A DNA stretch of 34,019 nucleotides from NCBI GenBank assembly GCA_026392215.1, contig JAPLCN010000151.1, forward strand, positions 1 through 34,019. The letters are read 5' to 3'. Origin of the DNA: Actinomycetota bacterium. Lineage in GTDB: Bacteria; Actinomycetota; Humimicrobiia; Humimicrobiales; Humimicrobiaceae. Shown piece by piece: positions 8,160 through 16,286 of the stretch (within the stretch, counting starts at the first letter, position 1; the number at the start of each line of letters is the position of its first letter). The notes under the pieces were generated by a model. That model did no database searches, was not told the DNA's origin, and worked only from the letters and a program-made list of their open reading frames with translations. Both the position numbers and the translations under genes were made by a program.

Positions 8160-8606
8160 TTATAATTTTTCAAGCTCCATTATTTTTTCAACTTTTTTTG
8201 CAGAAGGCCCGCCTTTAAATTCCAGTTCAAGCCAAACCTTTAAAAGCTCCTGCGCCGTATTCCTGCCTATTACCAGCGCGCCCATTGTCATAACCTGGCA
8301 ATTATTTGAAAGGATTGACCTCTGTGTGGAATAAAGGTCATGGCAGACTGCTGCTCTGATCCCATCAAACTTGTTTGCACATATTGCCATTCCTATACCT
8401 GTTCCGCAAACCAGGATCCCCCTGTCAAAGCTGCCATTCTGAACTTCGCGCGTGACAACTTTTGCAATATCCGGGTAATCAACAGGATCAGTTTTAAATA
8501 CTCCGAAATCCTTAAATTCAATTTTTTTCTCTTTTAAAACTTCAATTAATGCATCTTTTAGCTCTATCACTTGAGCCTGGTGATCGCAGCCAATAGCTAC
8601 CTTCAT
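8160..8606 (-). CDS. rpiB: Ribose-5-phosphate isomerase B (RpiB/LacAB family)
   Basis: It interconverts ribose 5-phosphate and ribulose 5-phosphate. Family signs are the start MKVAIGCDHQA, DYPD at about residues 43-46, the catalytic Cys67 in CGTGIG, and CHDLYS followed by NNCQVMTMGALVIG. An upstream GTG at 8651 would add 15 residues read from inverted-repeat DNA. I choose ATG at 8606 because TAAGGAGGGA lies just upstream; this gives 148 residues, the usual RpiB size. It follows the transketolase pair across a 154-bp repeat element and precedes the SorC regulator. In some BMC loci (the sugar-phosphate type) RpiB is a compartment-associated enzyme. Here it is about 24 kb from the shell genes, so that link is only suggestive. 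Confidence 0.94.
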   Translation of the reverse strand: MKVAIGCDHQAQVIELKDALIEVLKEKKIEFKDFGVFKTDPVDYPDIAKVVTREVQNGSFDRGILVCGTGIGMAICANKFDGIRAAVCHDLYSTQRSILSNNCQVMTMGALVIGRNTAQELLKVWLELEFKGGPSAKKVEKIMELEKL

Positions 8607-8610
8607 TAAA

Positions 8611-8620
8611 TCCCTCCTTA
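8611..8620 (-). promoter_or_regulatory. Strong ribosome binding site fixing the rpiB start
   Basis: The minus strand reads TAAGGAGGGA ending 4 nt before the ATG at 8606, a near-perfect anti-16S match. It excludes the longer GTG reading. Confidence 0.8.
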
Positions 8621-8628
8621 AAATTATT

Positions 8629-8782
8629 GGGGGCGGTCTTATTTGACTCACAAATTCTCTGACTTATTAGAATGCTAATTATTCGTACAGAGTTTAGACC
8701 TGTCCAATTATATATATTACTTTCCTCCTTAAGCTTTTAAAAACCAGTTTTTAAACCTTTAAGTCAAATAAGAACCGTCCCC
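8629..8782. repeat. 154-bp MITE/REP-like element with about 20-bp terminal inverted repeats
   Basis: The left end (8629-8648) reads GGGGGCGGTCTTATTTGACT. The right end (8762-8782), reverse-complemented, is the same apart from one substitution and one extra T. The ends are GC-rich in AT-rich surroundings and the interior has no reading frame. An internal hairpin (TTAAAAAC, CA, GTTTTTAA) lies near 8737-8754. Ends of the GGGGACGGTTCT kind recur in many bacterial genomes as small mobile repeats mobilised in trans; that statement is from memory. No transposase lies in the window. No target-site duplication is obvious. Confidence 0.7.
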
Positions 8783-8799
8783 TTTCCTTACTTTACATT

Positions 8800-9777
8800 T
8801 TAAAAACTTTTATAGAAATTTAAAACACTGTCTGCAATTTTTTGTGAAGTAAGGCTATAATAATCCAGTAATTCTTCATAAGTCCCAACCGGTGCATATT
8901 CATCAGGGGTGCCTATGAACTTCATTTTAACAGGACAGTTCTTTACTAAAACTTCTGCAACAGCCGAGCCCAGCCCGTTGTAAATTGAATGCTCTTCAAC
9001 ACTTACTACTTTTCCGGTTTTTTTTGCAGATTTAATAACTGCTTCTTCATCTAATGGCTTGATTGTGCTCATACTTATAACTTCAGCATTTACTGCCTTT
9101 TTCTCAAGTTCATATGCTGCTTCAAGTGATTTTGAAACCATTGTGCCTACGGCAATCAAAGTTATATCACTGCCTTCTTTAACAACATCTGCCTTGCCAA
9201 GTATAAGTTCGTGATCTTCATCAAAAACTCTTTTGGCTTTTATTCTTGAAACCCTTATATAAGTAGGGCTTTTAATTTTTGCGGCAACTTCCAGAACCTG
9301 CCTGTACTCAACACCGTCTGCAGGACATATTATTGTCATATTAGGCAAAGCTCTAAGTATTCCAACTTCTTCTAAAATAGTATGGGTCGGACCCAATGCG
9401 CTGACTGAAAAACCGCTATTATTGCCGATTATTATTACATTTAATTTTGTCTTGCATATATCATCTCTGATTTGCTCAAAAGGCCTGTAAGTTGCAAAAG
9501 GCACGTATGCTGCAATTACAGGAATCTTGCCGGAAATTGCCATTCCTGCAGCTTCACCCATTCCATTTTGTTCTGCTATTCCGAATTCAAAATGCCTTTC
9601 AGGAAAAGCTTTTTGAAACGGGCCTCCGCATGCGCCTGCAGATGAGTCCATTGAAATATAAACAATATTTTTGTTTTTATTGCCTAAATCAACAAGAGCT
9701 TCTGCCATTATTTTTCTGGCATCATCGTAAATATCATTTTTTTCAATTTTTTCATTATTTAAATTTGATTTATCCAA
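8800..9777 (-). CDS. Transketolase, C-terminal subunit (split transketolase)
   Basis: This is the pyrimidine-binding and C-terminal half of a two-gene transketolase: FGIAEQNGMGEAAGMA carries the TPP-activating Glu, followed by YRPFEQIRDDI, GPTHTILEE, and a C-terminal domain with VEEHSIYNGLGSAV. It joins the N-terminal subunit encoded just upstream to transfer ketol groups in the pentose phosphate pathway. The best start is TTG at 9777 (325 aa), overlapping the last codons and the stop of the upstream gene, with AGGAG 10 nt before it. A longer TTG start at 9810 lacks a ribosome site. The overlap implies translational coupling and equal subunit supply. DXS is excluded because the gene is split and both halves match the transketolase pair found in archaea and many anaerobes. 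Confidence 0.92.
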   Translation of the reverse strand: MDKSNLNNEKIEKNDIYDDARKIMAEALVDLGNKNKNIVYISMDSSAGACGGPFQKAFPERHFEFGIAEQNGMGEAAGMAISGKIPVIAAYVPFATYRPFEQIRDDICKTKLNVIIIGNNSGFSVSALGPTHTILEEVGILRALPNMTIICPADGVEYRQVLEVAAKIKSPTYIRVSRIKAKRVFDEDHELILGKADVVKEGSDITLIAVGTMVSKSLEAAYELEKKAVNAEVISMSTIKPLDEEAVIKSAKKTGKVVSVEEHSIYNGLGSAVAEVLVKNCPVKMKFIGTPDEYAPVGTYEELLDYYSLTSQKIADSVLNFYKSF

Positions 9778-10627
9778 GCTTGCACAGCTCCTCTCTGCAT
9801 GATTCTTCAACTTTGGTTATCGCATCATCAACTTCAGAATCCTTAAAATGCCAGTGGTGAAACTCATATTTATCCTCTGCAAAACAAAGGCCTTTAGCTT
9901 TTATGGTATTTGCAATTATTGCAGATGGCTTTCCTGGCTTGAACGGCACGTTTGACAATGCATCATAGATCTCTTCCAGATTATGGCCGTTTATAGTCCT
10001 TGCTTCCCATCCAAAAGCCTTGTATTTGTCTGCCATGGGATCCGAGTTCATAATATCTTTTGTACGGCCATTGACCTGAAGACCGTTTCTGTCAACAATA
10101 GCAACAAGATTATCTAATTTATGGTGGCCTGCTGACATTACAGCTTCCCAGACACTTCCCTCTGCGCTTTCCCCATCGCCAAGCATTACAAAAACTCTGT
10201 AGCATTTTTTATCAAGTTTTCCTGCATGCGCCATACCCTGGCCCACAGGTAATCCATGTCCAAGCGATCCTGTCGGAAACTCAATTCCTGGAAGAACTTT
10301 TTCATCAGGATGCATGGGAACTCTTGTATTAAAAGTATTATAAGTCCAGAGGACTTCTTCTTTAAAATATCCCTGATTTTCAAGGGTAGCATATAGCGCC
10401 ATGCACTTGTGCCCTGCAGATAAAATAAATCTGTCCCTGTCCTCCCACTTTGGATTTTTTGGGTCATGGTTTAGTATCTTGTTATATAATACTGTCATGA
10501 TGTCAAGGCTTGAAAACGCGCCTCCGATATGAGCTTCGCCAAAACGCATCATCTTCAGAATGTTTTCACGGCATTTATAAGCTCTTTGTGTTAACTGTAT
10601 AATTTCATTTTTAGTAAGATCAGACAT
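9770..10627 (-). CDS. Transketolase, N-terminal (TPP-binding) subunit
   Basis: This 285-residue protein is the TPP-binding half of a split transketolase. Visible motifs are GEAHIGGAFSSLDIM, SAGHKCMALYA, PTGSLGHGLPVG and the TPP/Mg motif GDGESAEGSVWEA at about 150-162, completed by DRNGLQVNG. Full-length transketolase is about 660 residues, so this and the next gene together account for one enzyme. It starts at ATG 10627 with AAGGCGG upstream. It heads the leftward operon transketolase-rpiB-SorC regulator and faces the divergent penicillin-binding protein gene across a 474-bp AT-rich spacer. Its stop codon lies 3' of the TTG start of the C-terminal subunit, so the two genes overlap. Confidence 0.94.
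   Translation of the reverse strand: MSDLTKNEIIQLTQRAYKCRENILKMMRFGEAHIGGAFSSLDIMTVLYNKILNHDPKNPKWEDRDRFILSAGHKCMALYATLENQGYFKEEVLWTYNTFNTRVPMHPDEKVLPGIEFPTGSLGHGLPVGQGMAHAGKLDKKCYRVFVMLGDGESAEGSVWEAVMSAGHHKLDNLVAIVDRNGLQVNGRTKDIMNSDPMADKYKAFGWEARTINGHNLEEIYDALSNVPFKPGKPSAIIANTIKAKGLCFAEDKYEFHHWHFKDSEVDDAITKVEESCREELCKLG
9787..9795 (-). promoter_or_regulatory. Ribosome binding site inside the N-terminal transketolase gene
   Basis: The minus strand reads GAGAGGAGC, placed 10 nt upstream of the TTG at 9777. It lies within the coding end of the upstream gene and favours TTG 9777 over TTG 9810. Confidence 0.5.
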
Positions 10628-11101
10628 TAAAACAACCGCCTTTATATATTTAGTAATTAATCAATTTCACCGGTTTTAATAAAAAAACTTATTAATAATT
10701 ACCTTAAATTATTTTTACGAAAGTATATATTTTTTGCTTTTATTGCTTTTATTTGCAACTTAGATGAAACTGTTTATAAAAATTTTATAAAAAGATTTTA
10801 CTCCATACTTCTACAATTTTATTAATTTTATATACTATATTGTTTCTATTTTAAAATAAGTAAGAAATTTCTAAATAATTTTTATATCTTAATTTATTTA
10901 AAATCAACAAATAAAAAATTTAAGAATATATAATTGCAATTTATATCACACGGCTACCTTATTTTAATTTTTTATTATATGCAATTACTTGCATTAATGC
11001 AATATTTTTTGTTGTTGATTTTAATGATTTTATATTTAAAATAATCGTGGTATTATTCTTGTTTATATCAAAAGCAAATAAGGGTCGTATTTTTTATACA
11101 G
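10628..11101. other. Divergent intergenic region with ATTGCAA-type palindromes
   Basis: These 474 bp separate the leftward transketolase operon from the rightward PBP gene. I find no reading frame of value. It is very AT-rich and must hold both promoters. A possible rightward promoter is TTGTTG (11009-11014), 16 bp, TATATT (11031-11036). Two palindromes stand out: AATTGCAATT at 10932-10941 and TTGCATTAATGCAA at 10989-11002, the latter six bases upstream of that -35 box. They share the TTGCA half-site with the inverted repeat upstream of E1 alpha. The leftward promoter could not be assigned with confidence. Confidence 0.45.
10989..11002. promoter_or_regulatory. Perfect 14-bp palindrome TTGCATTAATGCAA
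   Basis: This is a self-complementary 14-mer with the same TTGCA arms as the site at 7074-7089. It lies about 100 bp before the PBP start codon and about 360 bp before the transketolase start codon. It is a candidate binding site for the SorC-type regulator or a global regulator. Confidence 0.4.
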
Positions 11102-13363
11102 ATGTCTAATATAAGAAAAAAACATAAAAATATAAAAGCGCCTAAAATTGCAGGAGTAATAATTGCCATAATTTTACTGTTTACAATTGCTAATACCGGA
11201 ATTATTGCTGCAAGCGTATTTGTCAGCAGCAGTGTTATTGTCGGCTTTTTTAAAGATTTGCCGGATATCAAAGACTTCTCCCCTATTGTAAATGCTCTTA
11301 CTTCCAGGATATATGCCTCTGACGGGAAAATGATTGGAACTTTGCATGGCGAGCAGAACAGGGAACTCGTAGCTTTTAAACAGATCCCTAAGAATTTAAT
11401 TAATGCTTTAGTCTCTATTGAAGATGAAAGGTTTTATGAACACACTGGTATTGATTTTGAAGCAATATTCAGGTCTCTTTTAATCAACCTTAAATCTGGA
11501 GAAGTTATCCAGGGAGGCAGTACATTAACGCAGCAATATATTAGAACTGTATATATACCAGCAGAGAAAACTACAATAACAATTGATCGAAAAATCAAGG
11601 AAGCTGCGCTTGCTTATCAGCTTGAAAAGATATATTCAAAAAATGATATTCTTGAAATGTATTTAAATACTGTATATTTTGGTGAGGGAGCTTATGGCGT
11701 TCAGGCAGCAGCAAAAGCTTTCTTTAATAAGAATGTTGAGGATTTGACCCTTGAGGAAAGCGCTCTTATTGCAGGTTTGCCGCAATCCCCCAGCCAGTTA
11801 TCACCATATACAAACAAGCAGGCAGCAATTGAAAGGCGAAATAATGTTCTGGCAAAAATGTATGAACTTAAATATATAACAAAGGAAGAATATGTGGATG
11901 CAGTTAAGCAACCTATAGTTTTAGAGAGAGCAAAAGAGGAGAGCACTGATTTCGCACCTTACTTTGTTGAGTATGTTAAGCAGGAACTGATAAAAAAATA
12001 CGGAGTAAGCAAAGTATTTAAAGGCGGTTTTGAAATTTATACAACTCTTGATCCGAATATGCAGATTTATGCCCAGGATGCCATTAATGAAGTCCTGCCG
12101 GATCCGGAAGATCCGACCGGTGCTATGGTAGCAATGGATCCTGCAAATGGTTATATAAAAGCGATGGTTGGAGGCAGAGACTTCAGTACCATGAAGTTTA
12201 ATCTTGCATCTCAAAGCAAGAGGCAGCCGGGCTCAACCTTCAAGGTCTTTGCATTAATTGCAGCACTTGAACAGGGTATCAGCCCATATATGACCTTTAA
12301 TCCTAACGGTCCTATTAAATTTGAAATTCCAAACAGCAAGCCATGGGAAATATCCAATTACATGGGTGAAAAATTTCCTGATTTATCTGAAATGAATATA
12401 ATTGAAGCAACAGTAAAATCTGTAAATGTTGTTTATTCCCAGCTTATTATGAGGGTTGGCGGAGATGCAGTATCAAGAATTGCAAATGCAATGGGTATAG
12501 AGACACCGCTTGAAGGCTATCCGGCTATAGGTCTTGGTGGACTGACTACCGGAGTATCTCCACTTGAAGTTTGTACTGCTTTCTCAACAATTGCTGACTA
12601 TGGAGTAAGGCATGACCCTGTCGCAATTTTAAAAGTAGTTGATAAGGATGGAAATGTGCTTGAAGAATATAAGGAGCCTCCAAAAAATCAGGTAATCTCT
12701 GCAATAAATGCTTACAGGGCAATAGAGATAATGAAACAGGTTATTGGGCGCGGTACCGGAACAAAAGCAAAGCTTGATGACAGAGAGGCTGCAGGGAAAA
12801 CCGGAACTACAGATGAATCAGAAAATGCATGGTTTACCGGATTTACTACAAACCTTGCGGCAAGCTTCTGGATGGGATACCCGGAAGAAAATAAAAAAAT
12901 GAGCAAGGTTCATGATTTAAGGGTTCAGGGCGGAGCCCACCCCGCCATGATGTGGAAACTGTTCATGGAAAAGGCAACAAAAGCATTGCCGGTTGAAAAA
13001 TTTGTAAAGCCGAAGGAAGATACTTTTATTCTTCAGATTACAACTGCTGCTGACACAGGCCAGGTAATGGTCCCAAACAGATTTACACCTTTAGAGCAAA
13101 TTTCAATAGCTAAATTTAAATATGGCACTGAACCAAAAGAGCAGGCTCCGATTACTGAAGCCGATATGCCTATGCTGCCGTTTGTGTGCCTGATGCCGAT
13201 TGAACAGGCAAACCAGATGCTTAGGGATGCAGGATTTACAAACATAGAATTTATTAATGAAGTTTATACCGGTGTACCTTCAGGTTATACTCACAGGCAG
13301 GATCCTTTATGGGATACAAAAGTTGAGAAGACAAGATTGATAAAAGTCTGGGTTAACCCTTAA
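11102..13363 (+). CDS. Class A penicillin-binding protein (PBP1A family) with C-terminal PASTA domain
   Basis: This bifunctional peptidoglycan synthase has 753 residues. A short basic cytoplasmic N-terminus and one membrane anchor (about residues 16-40) precede a GT51 transglycosylase domain, with EDERFYEHTG at 107-116 (Glu107 catalytic), GGSTLTQQ and EMYLNTVYFG. The transpeptidase domain has the catalytic serine in STFK (Ser378), SVN at 440-442 and KTGT at 566-569, so both activities look intact. The last 65 residues, with PIEQANQMLRDAGF, look like one PASTA domain, which binds peptidoglycan or muropeptides. The protein would be anchored in the inner membrane facing outward. The ATG has no strong ribosome site. 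It is monocistronic or followed by gltX after 179 bp. Confidence 0.95.
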   Translation: MSNIRKKHKNIKAPKIAGVIIAIILLFTIANTGIIAASVFVSSSVIVGFFKDLPDIKDFSPIVNALTSRIYASDGKMIGTLHGEQNRELVAFKQIPKNLINALVSIEDERFYEHTGIDFEAIFRSLLINLKSGEVIQGGSTLTQQYIRTVYIPAEKTTITIDRKIKEAALAYQLEKIYSKNDILEMYLNTVYFGEGAYGVQAAAKAFFNKNVEDLTLEESALIAGLPQSPSQLSPYTNKQAAIERRNNVLAKMYELKYITKEEYVDAVKQPIVLERAKEESTDFAPYFVEYVKQELIKKYGVSKVFKGGFEIYTTLDPNMQIYAQDAINEVLPDPEDPTGAMVAMDPANGYIKAMVGGRDFSTMKFNLASQSKRQPGSTFKVFALIAALEQGISPYMTFNPNGPIKFEIPNSKPWEISNYMGEKFPDLSEMNIIEATVKSVNVVYSQLIMRVGGDAVSRIANAMGIETPLEGYPAIGLGGLTTGVSPLEVCTAFSTIADYGVRHDPVAILKVVDKDGNVLEEYKEPPKNQVISAINAYRAIEIMKQVIGRGTGTKAKLDDREAAGKTGTTDESENAWFTGFTTNLAASFWMGYPEENKKMSKVHDLRVQGGAHPAMMWKLFMEKATKALPVEKFVKPKEDTFILQITTAADTGQVMVPNRFTPLEQISIAKFKYGTEPKEQAPITEADMPMLPFVCLMPIEQANQMLRDAGFTNIEFINEVYTGVPSGYTHRQDPLWDTKVEKTRLIKVWVNP

Positions 13364-13542
13364 TAAACACACCCTTTTTATTATAAAATCCTTAGCCGTA
13401 ACCATTACTGTCACAGCTATATTTTTAAAAAGTGTTTAAAAATAATTTATTAAAAAAAGTCAGGTGTAATTTTAAGGTTAAAGTTATTATTTATCAAAAA
13501 AAATATTAAAATTATTAACTATTATTTAGCGGATAAAATAAA

Positions 13543-15015
13543 TTGACGGAAAAAGAAATAAGACTAAGGTTTGCCCCAAGCCCTACAGGCTATCTTCATA
13601 TTGGCAGCGCTAGGACTGCTTTTTTTAACTGGCTGTATGCAAAAAAAGTTGGGGGAAAATTCATATTAAGGATTGAAGATACTGATGTTGAAAGGCACCG
13701 CGAGGATACCATTAGTATCATACTTGATTCCATGAAATGGCTTGGTATGGACTGGGACGAAGGCCCTGATACCGGCGGAAATTACGGCCCTTACAGACAG
13801 TCCGAAAGGCTTGATTTATATAAAAAATATGCACAAAAACTGCTGGATGAAGGAAAAGCATACAGGTGTTTCTGCAGCCAGGAACAGCTAAAGAAAAACA
13901 GGGAAGAAGCTTTAAAAGTTAATGAATTTTATAAATACGACAGGAAATGCTTAAGTCTTACTCAAGAAGAAATCAGCCGCAAAATAAAATCCGGTGAAAA
14001 ATTTTCAATCAGGCTTCTGGTGCCGCGCGAAAAAATTTTATCTTTTAGTGACAATGTTTATGGAAACTTTGAAGTAAACAGCAGCAATATTGAAGATTAT
14101 ATTATTCTTCGCTCAAACGGAATGCCTACATATAATTTTTCAGTTGCTATAGATGACTGCTTAATGAAAATTACTCATGTAATAAGAGGGGAAGACCATC
14201 TTTCAAATACCCCAAAGCAGCTTTTAATTTATGATGCATTAAATTTCGGACACCCCGATTTTACTCATCTGCCAATGATTTTAGCATCAGACGGACATAA
14301 ATTAAGCAAAAGACACGGTTCAATATCTATTGAATCTTACAGGGAAGAAGGGTTCCTACCGGAAGCTGTCCTTAATTATATTGCACTTCTGGGCTGGTCT
14401 TATGATGAAAAAACAACAATTTTTTCAGTTAAGGAAATGGTAGAAAAATTTGATTTGAAATCTATCAACAAAAAAGCTTCAAAATTTGATTATGAAAAGC
14501 TTCTTTATTTAAACGGTCATTATATCAGAGAGCTTAAAGAAGACAGTCTTGAAGAAATATTAATAAACAAACTTATCAAAAAAAATGACAATTTGAAAGA
14601 TAAGGTTAATTTCTTAAAAGAAAAACTGGCAAAAATAATACCCATTACAAGAGAAAGGGTAAAAACAATTTCAGGTTATGAAAAAATACTCGTGCCTTTC
14701 TTTAATGAAATAAATTATTCTGACGATGCAAAAAATTATTTTACTAAAAAGGAAATTAACATAAAAGAAATACTTAAATCATCTGTTAAATCTCTTGAAA
14801 ATATAGATAACAATTCTTTTAATACTGAAAACATTGAAAAAGAACTTAGAGGTATTGCAGCAAAACTTCAGCTGAACCTTAAAATAATTGCTGAAGTTTT
14901 AAGGATTGCAATATGGGGTGAGCCCGTAAGCCCACCCCTTTTTGAAACTATTGAAATAATAGGCAAAAAAGCTACACTTTACCGTCTTAAAAATTATCTT
15001 AAGTCTATAGCCTGA
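13543..15015 (+). CDS. gltX: Glutamyl-tRNA synthetase
   Basis: This class I synthetase of 490 residues has the HIGH-type motif HIGS at 19-22 within APSPTGYLHIG, and the KMSKS-type motif KLSKR at 253-257. A CFC...C cluster at 109-111 and 136 corresponds to the zinc-binding insert of bacterial GluRS. It charges tRNA-Glu. Because gatCAB is encoded nearby, it may be a non-discriminating form that also makes Glu-tRNA-Gln for amidation (inference; no glnS is seen in the window). The start is TTG at 13543 with only a weak ribosome site. The 3' end overlaps the convergent acetate-kinase-family gene by 11 bp, with the two stop codons inside each other's reading frame. Confidence 0.95.
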   Translation: MTEKEIRLRFAPSPTGYLHIGSARTAFFNWLYAKKVGGKFILRIEDTDVERHREDTISIILDSMKWLGMDWDEGPDTGGNYGPYRQSERLDLYKKYAQKLLDEGKAYRCFCSQEQLKKNREEALKVNEFYKYDRKCLSLTQEEISRKIKSGEKFSIRLLVPREKILSFSDNVYGNFEVNSSNIEDYIILRSNGMPTYNFSVAIDDCLMKITHVIRGEDHLSNTPKQLLIYDALNFGHPDFTHLPMILASDGHKLSKRHGSISIESYREEGFLPEAVLNYIALLGWSYDEKTTIFSVKEMVEKFDLKSINKKASKFDYEKLLYLNGHYIRELKEDSLEEILINKLIKKNDNLKDKVNFLKEKLAKIIPITRERVKTISGYEKILVPFFNEINYSDDAKNYFTKKEINIKEILKSSVKSLENIDNNSFNTENIEKELRGIAAKLQLNLKIIAEVLRIAIWGEPVSPPLFETIEIIGKKATLYRLKNYLKSIA

Positions 15016-16243
15016 AAATCATTTCTTCAGGTTTTAAGTCTGCGCCGTTTTCAACAACCTTCTTAACAAAGTATGCTACTACAATCTCTTCATTTGTGGG
15101 AGTAATGTATAGCTTTACTTTAGAGTCTGGTGCTGAAATTAAAGCTTGTTTGCCGTTAAAATCTTCGTTTTTAGCCAGGTCAGGCTTGATTCCCATATAT
15201 TCCATGTTTTCAAGTATTCTTAGCCTTGTATCTTTTCCTTTTTCAGCTATGCCGCCGCCGAAAGCTATAACATCGGCTCCGCCAAGAATAGCACTGTAAG
15301 CTCCGATATATTTTCTGACACCATCAATAAATGCAGCAATGGTCATCTTGCACCTTTCATTTCCTGCTTCGCCTGCGGCATAAATTTCCCTGTAGTCATC
15401 AGTTCCAATACCGGCCATTCCTTTAAGTCCGGAATTTCCTGAAATTTCTTTTTGAGCTTCATCTACAGTCAGGCCAAGAGACTTCATTGCAAACAGCAAT
15501 CCTATCCCGTCACAGTCGCCGATTCTTGTTCCTTGTAAAAGTCCGGAGTCTGTAGAAAACTTCATGCTTACATCAACTGATTTTCCATTTTTATGCGCGC
15601 AAATTGAGCTTGAACCACCTAAATGGACTGTAATAACTTTTAATTTATCTGTGCCTTCAAGTTTGTACACCATTGCAGACATATATCTGTGGGAAGAGCC
15701 ATGGAAGCCATTTTGTTTTATTCCTAATTCCTTATACCATTTCCACGGAAAACCAAGCATTCTTCTGTATTCCGGTATTGAATAATGAAAAGAAGGTTCA
15801 AATACACCAACAAGAGGAATGTTACTGCCTAAAACTTTTTTAAACTCATCAATTGCCTCAAGATAAGGAAGATTATGTACCGGAGCAACAAATGCAAATC
15901 TTTTCAGTTCATCAAGAATTTTGGGAGTTAAAAGATTTGCCCCGTTTGTCTCCCCCAGTATTGTTTTAAAACCTACAGCTTCTATGTCTTTATACTGCTT
16001 TATAACTCCGTTTGCAATGTACCAGTCAAGAATAAGCTGTATCCCATTTTTAAACCCTACGACATTTACAATATCTCTGACAGATTCGCCGCTGCCTATT
16101 TTATGCGTGAAGTTTGACTCGCCTTCAGTCTTGATCTTATCAAGATTTGCCTCGCCAAGAGTTTTTATTTCATTTTTCCCGTTTATATCAAGAATTTTGC
16201 TTTTTAAAGAAGTGCTTCCGATATTTCCTATTGCTATAATCAT
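15005..16243 (-). CDS. Acetate/butyrate kinase-family (ASKHA) protein, divergent
   Basis: The 412-residue length and motif order follow acetate kinase: N7 in NIGSTSLK, APVHN (His123), NGFHGSSH (His181), ITVHLGG, GTRIGD (Arg240), a glycine-rich loop FGGGIAEKG, and TNEE near the C-terminus. Two catalytic positions differ from the Methanosarcina enzyme: its Arg91 is Lys93 here (GFKT) and its Asp148 is Glu149 (VFEP). The adenosine loop GNG reads GGSS. It may therefore phosphorylate propionate, butyrate or another acid, or be a repurposed ASKHA kinase. It lies 43 bp after phosphofructokinase, so the two form an operon with ATP-yielding and sugar-phosphate roles. The ribosome site is GAAAGGAAA. Its end overlaps convergent gltX. 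Confidence 0.85.
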   Translation of the reverse strand: MIIAIGNIGSTSLKSKILDINGKNEIKTLGEANLDKIKTEGESNFTHKIGSGESVRDIVNVVGFKNGIQLILDWYIANGVIKQYKDIEAVGFKTILGETNGANLLTPKILDELKRFAFVAPVHNLPYLEAIDEFKKVLGSNIPLVGVFEPSFHYSIPEYRRMLGFPWKWYKELGIKQNGFHGSSHRYMSAMVYKLEGTDKLKVITVHLGGSSSICAHKNGKSVDVSMKFSTDSGLLQGTRIGDCDGIGLLFAMKSLGLTVDEAQKEISGNSGLKGMAGIGTDDYREIYAAGEAGNERCKMTIAAFIDGVRKYIGAYSAILGGADVIAFGGGIAEKGKDTRLRILENMEYMGIKPDLAKNEDFNGKQALISAPDSKVKLYITPTNEEIVVAYFVKKVVENGADLKPEEMIFRL

Positions 16244-16286
16244 TTTTTATTTCCTTTCTCTATTGACTTTAGGTTCTGCCGATGAC

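Noticed and set aside
13353-13362. Perfect palindrome GGGTTAACCC at the end of the PBP gene
   Set aside because: It is made of the last coding triplets and has no T-run after it; probably chance.
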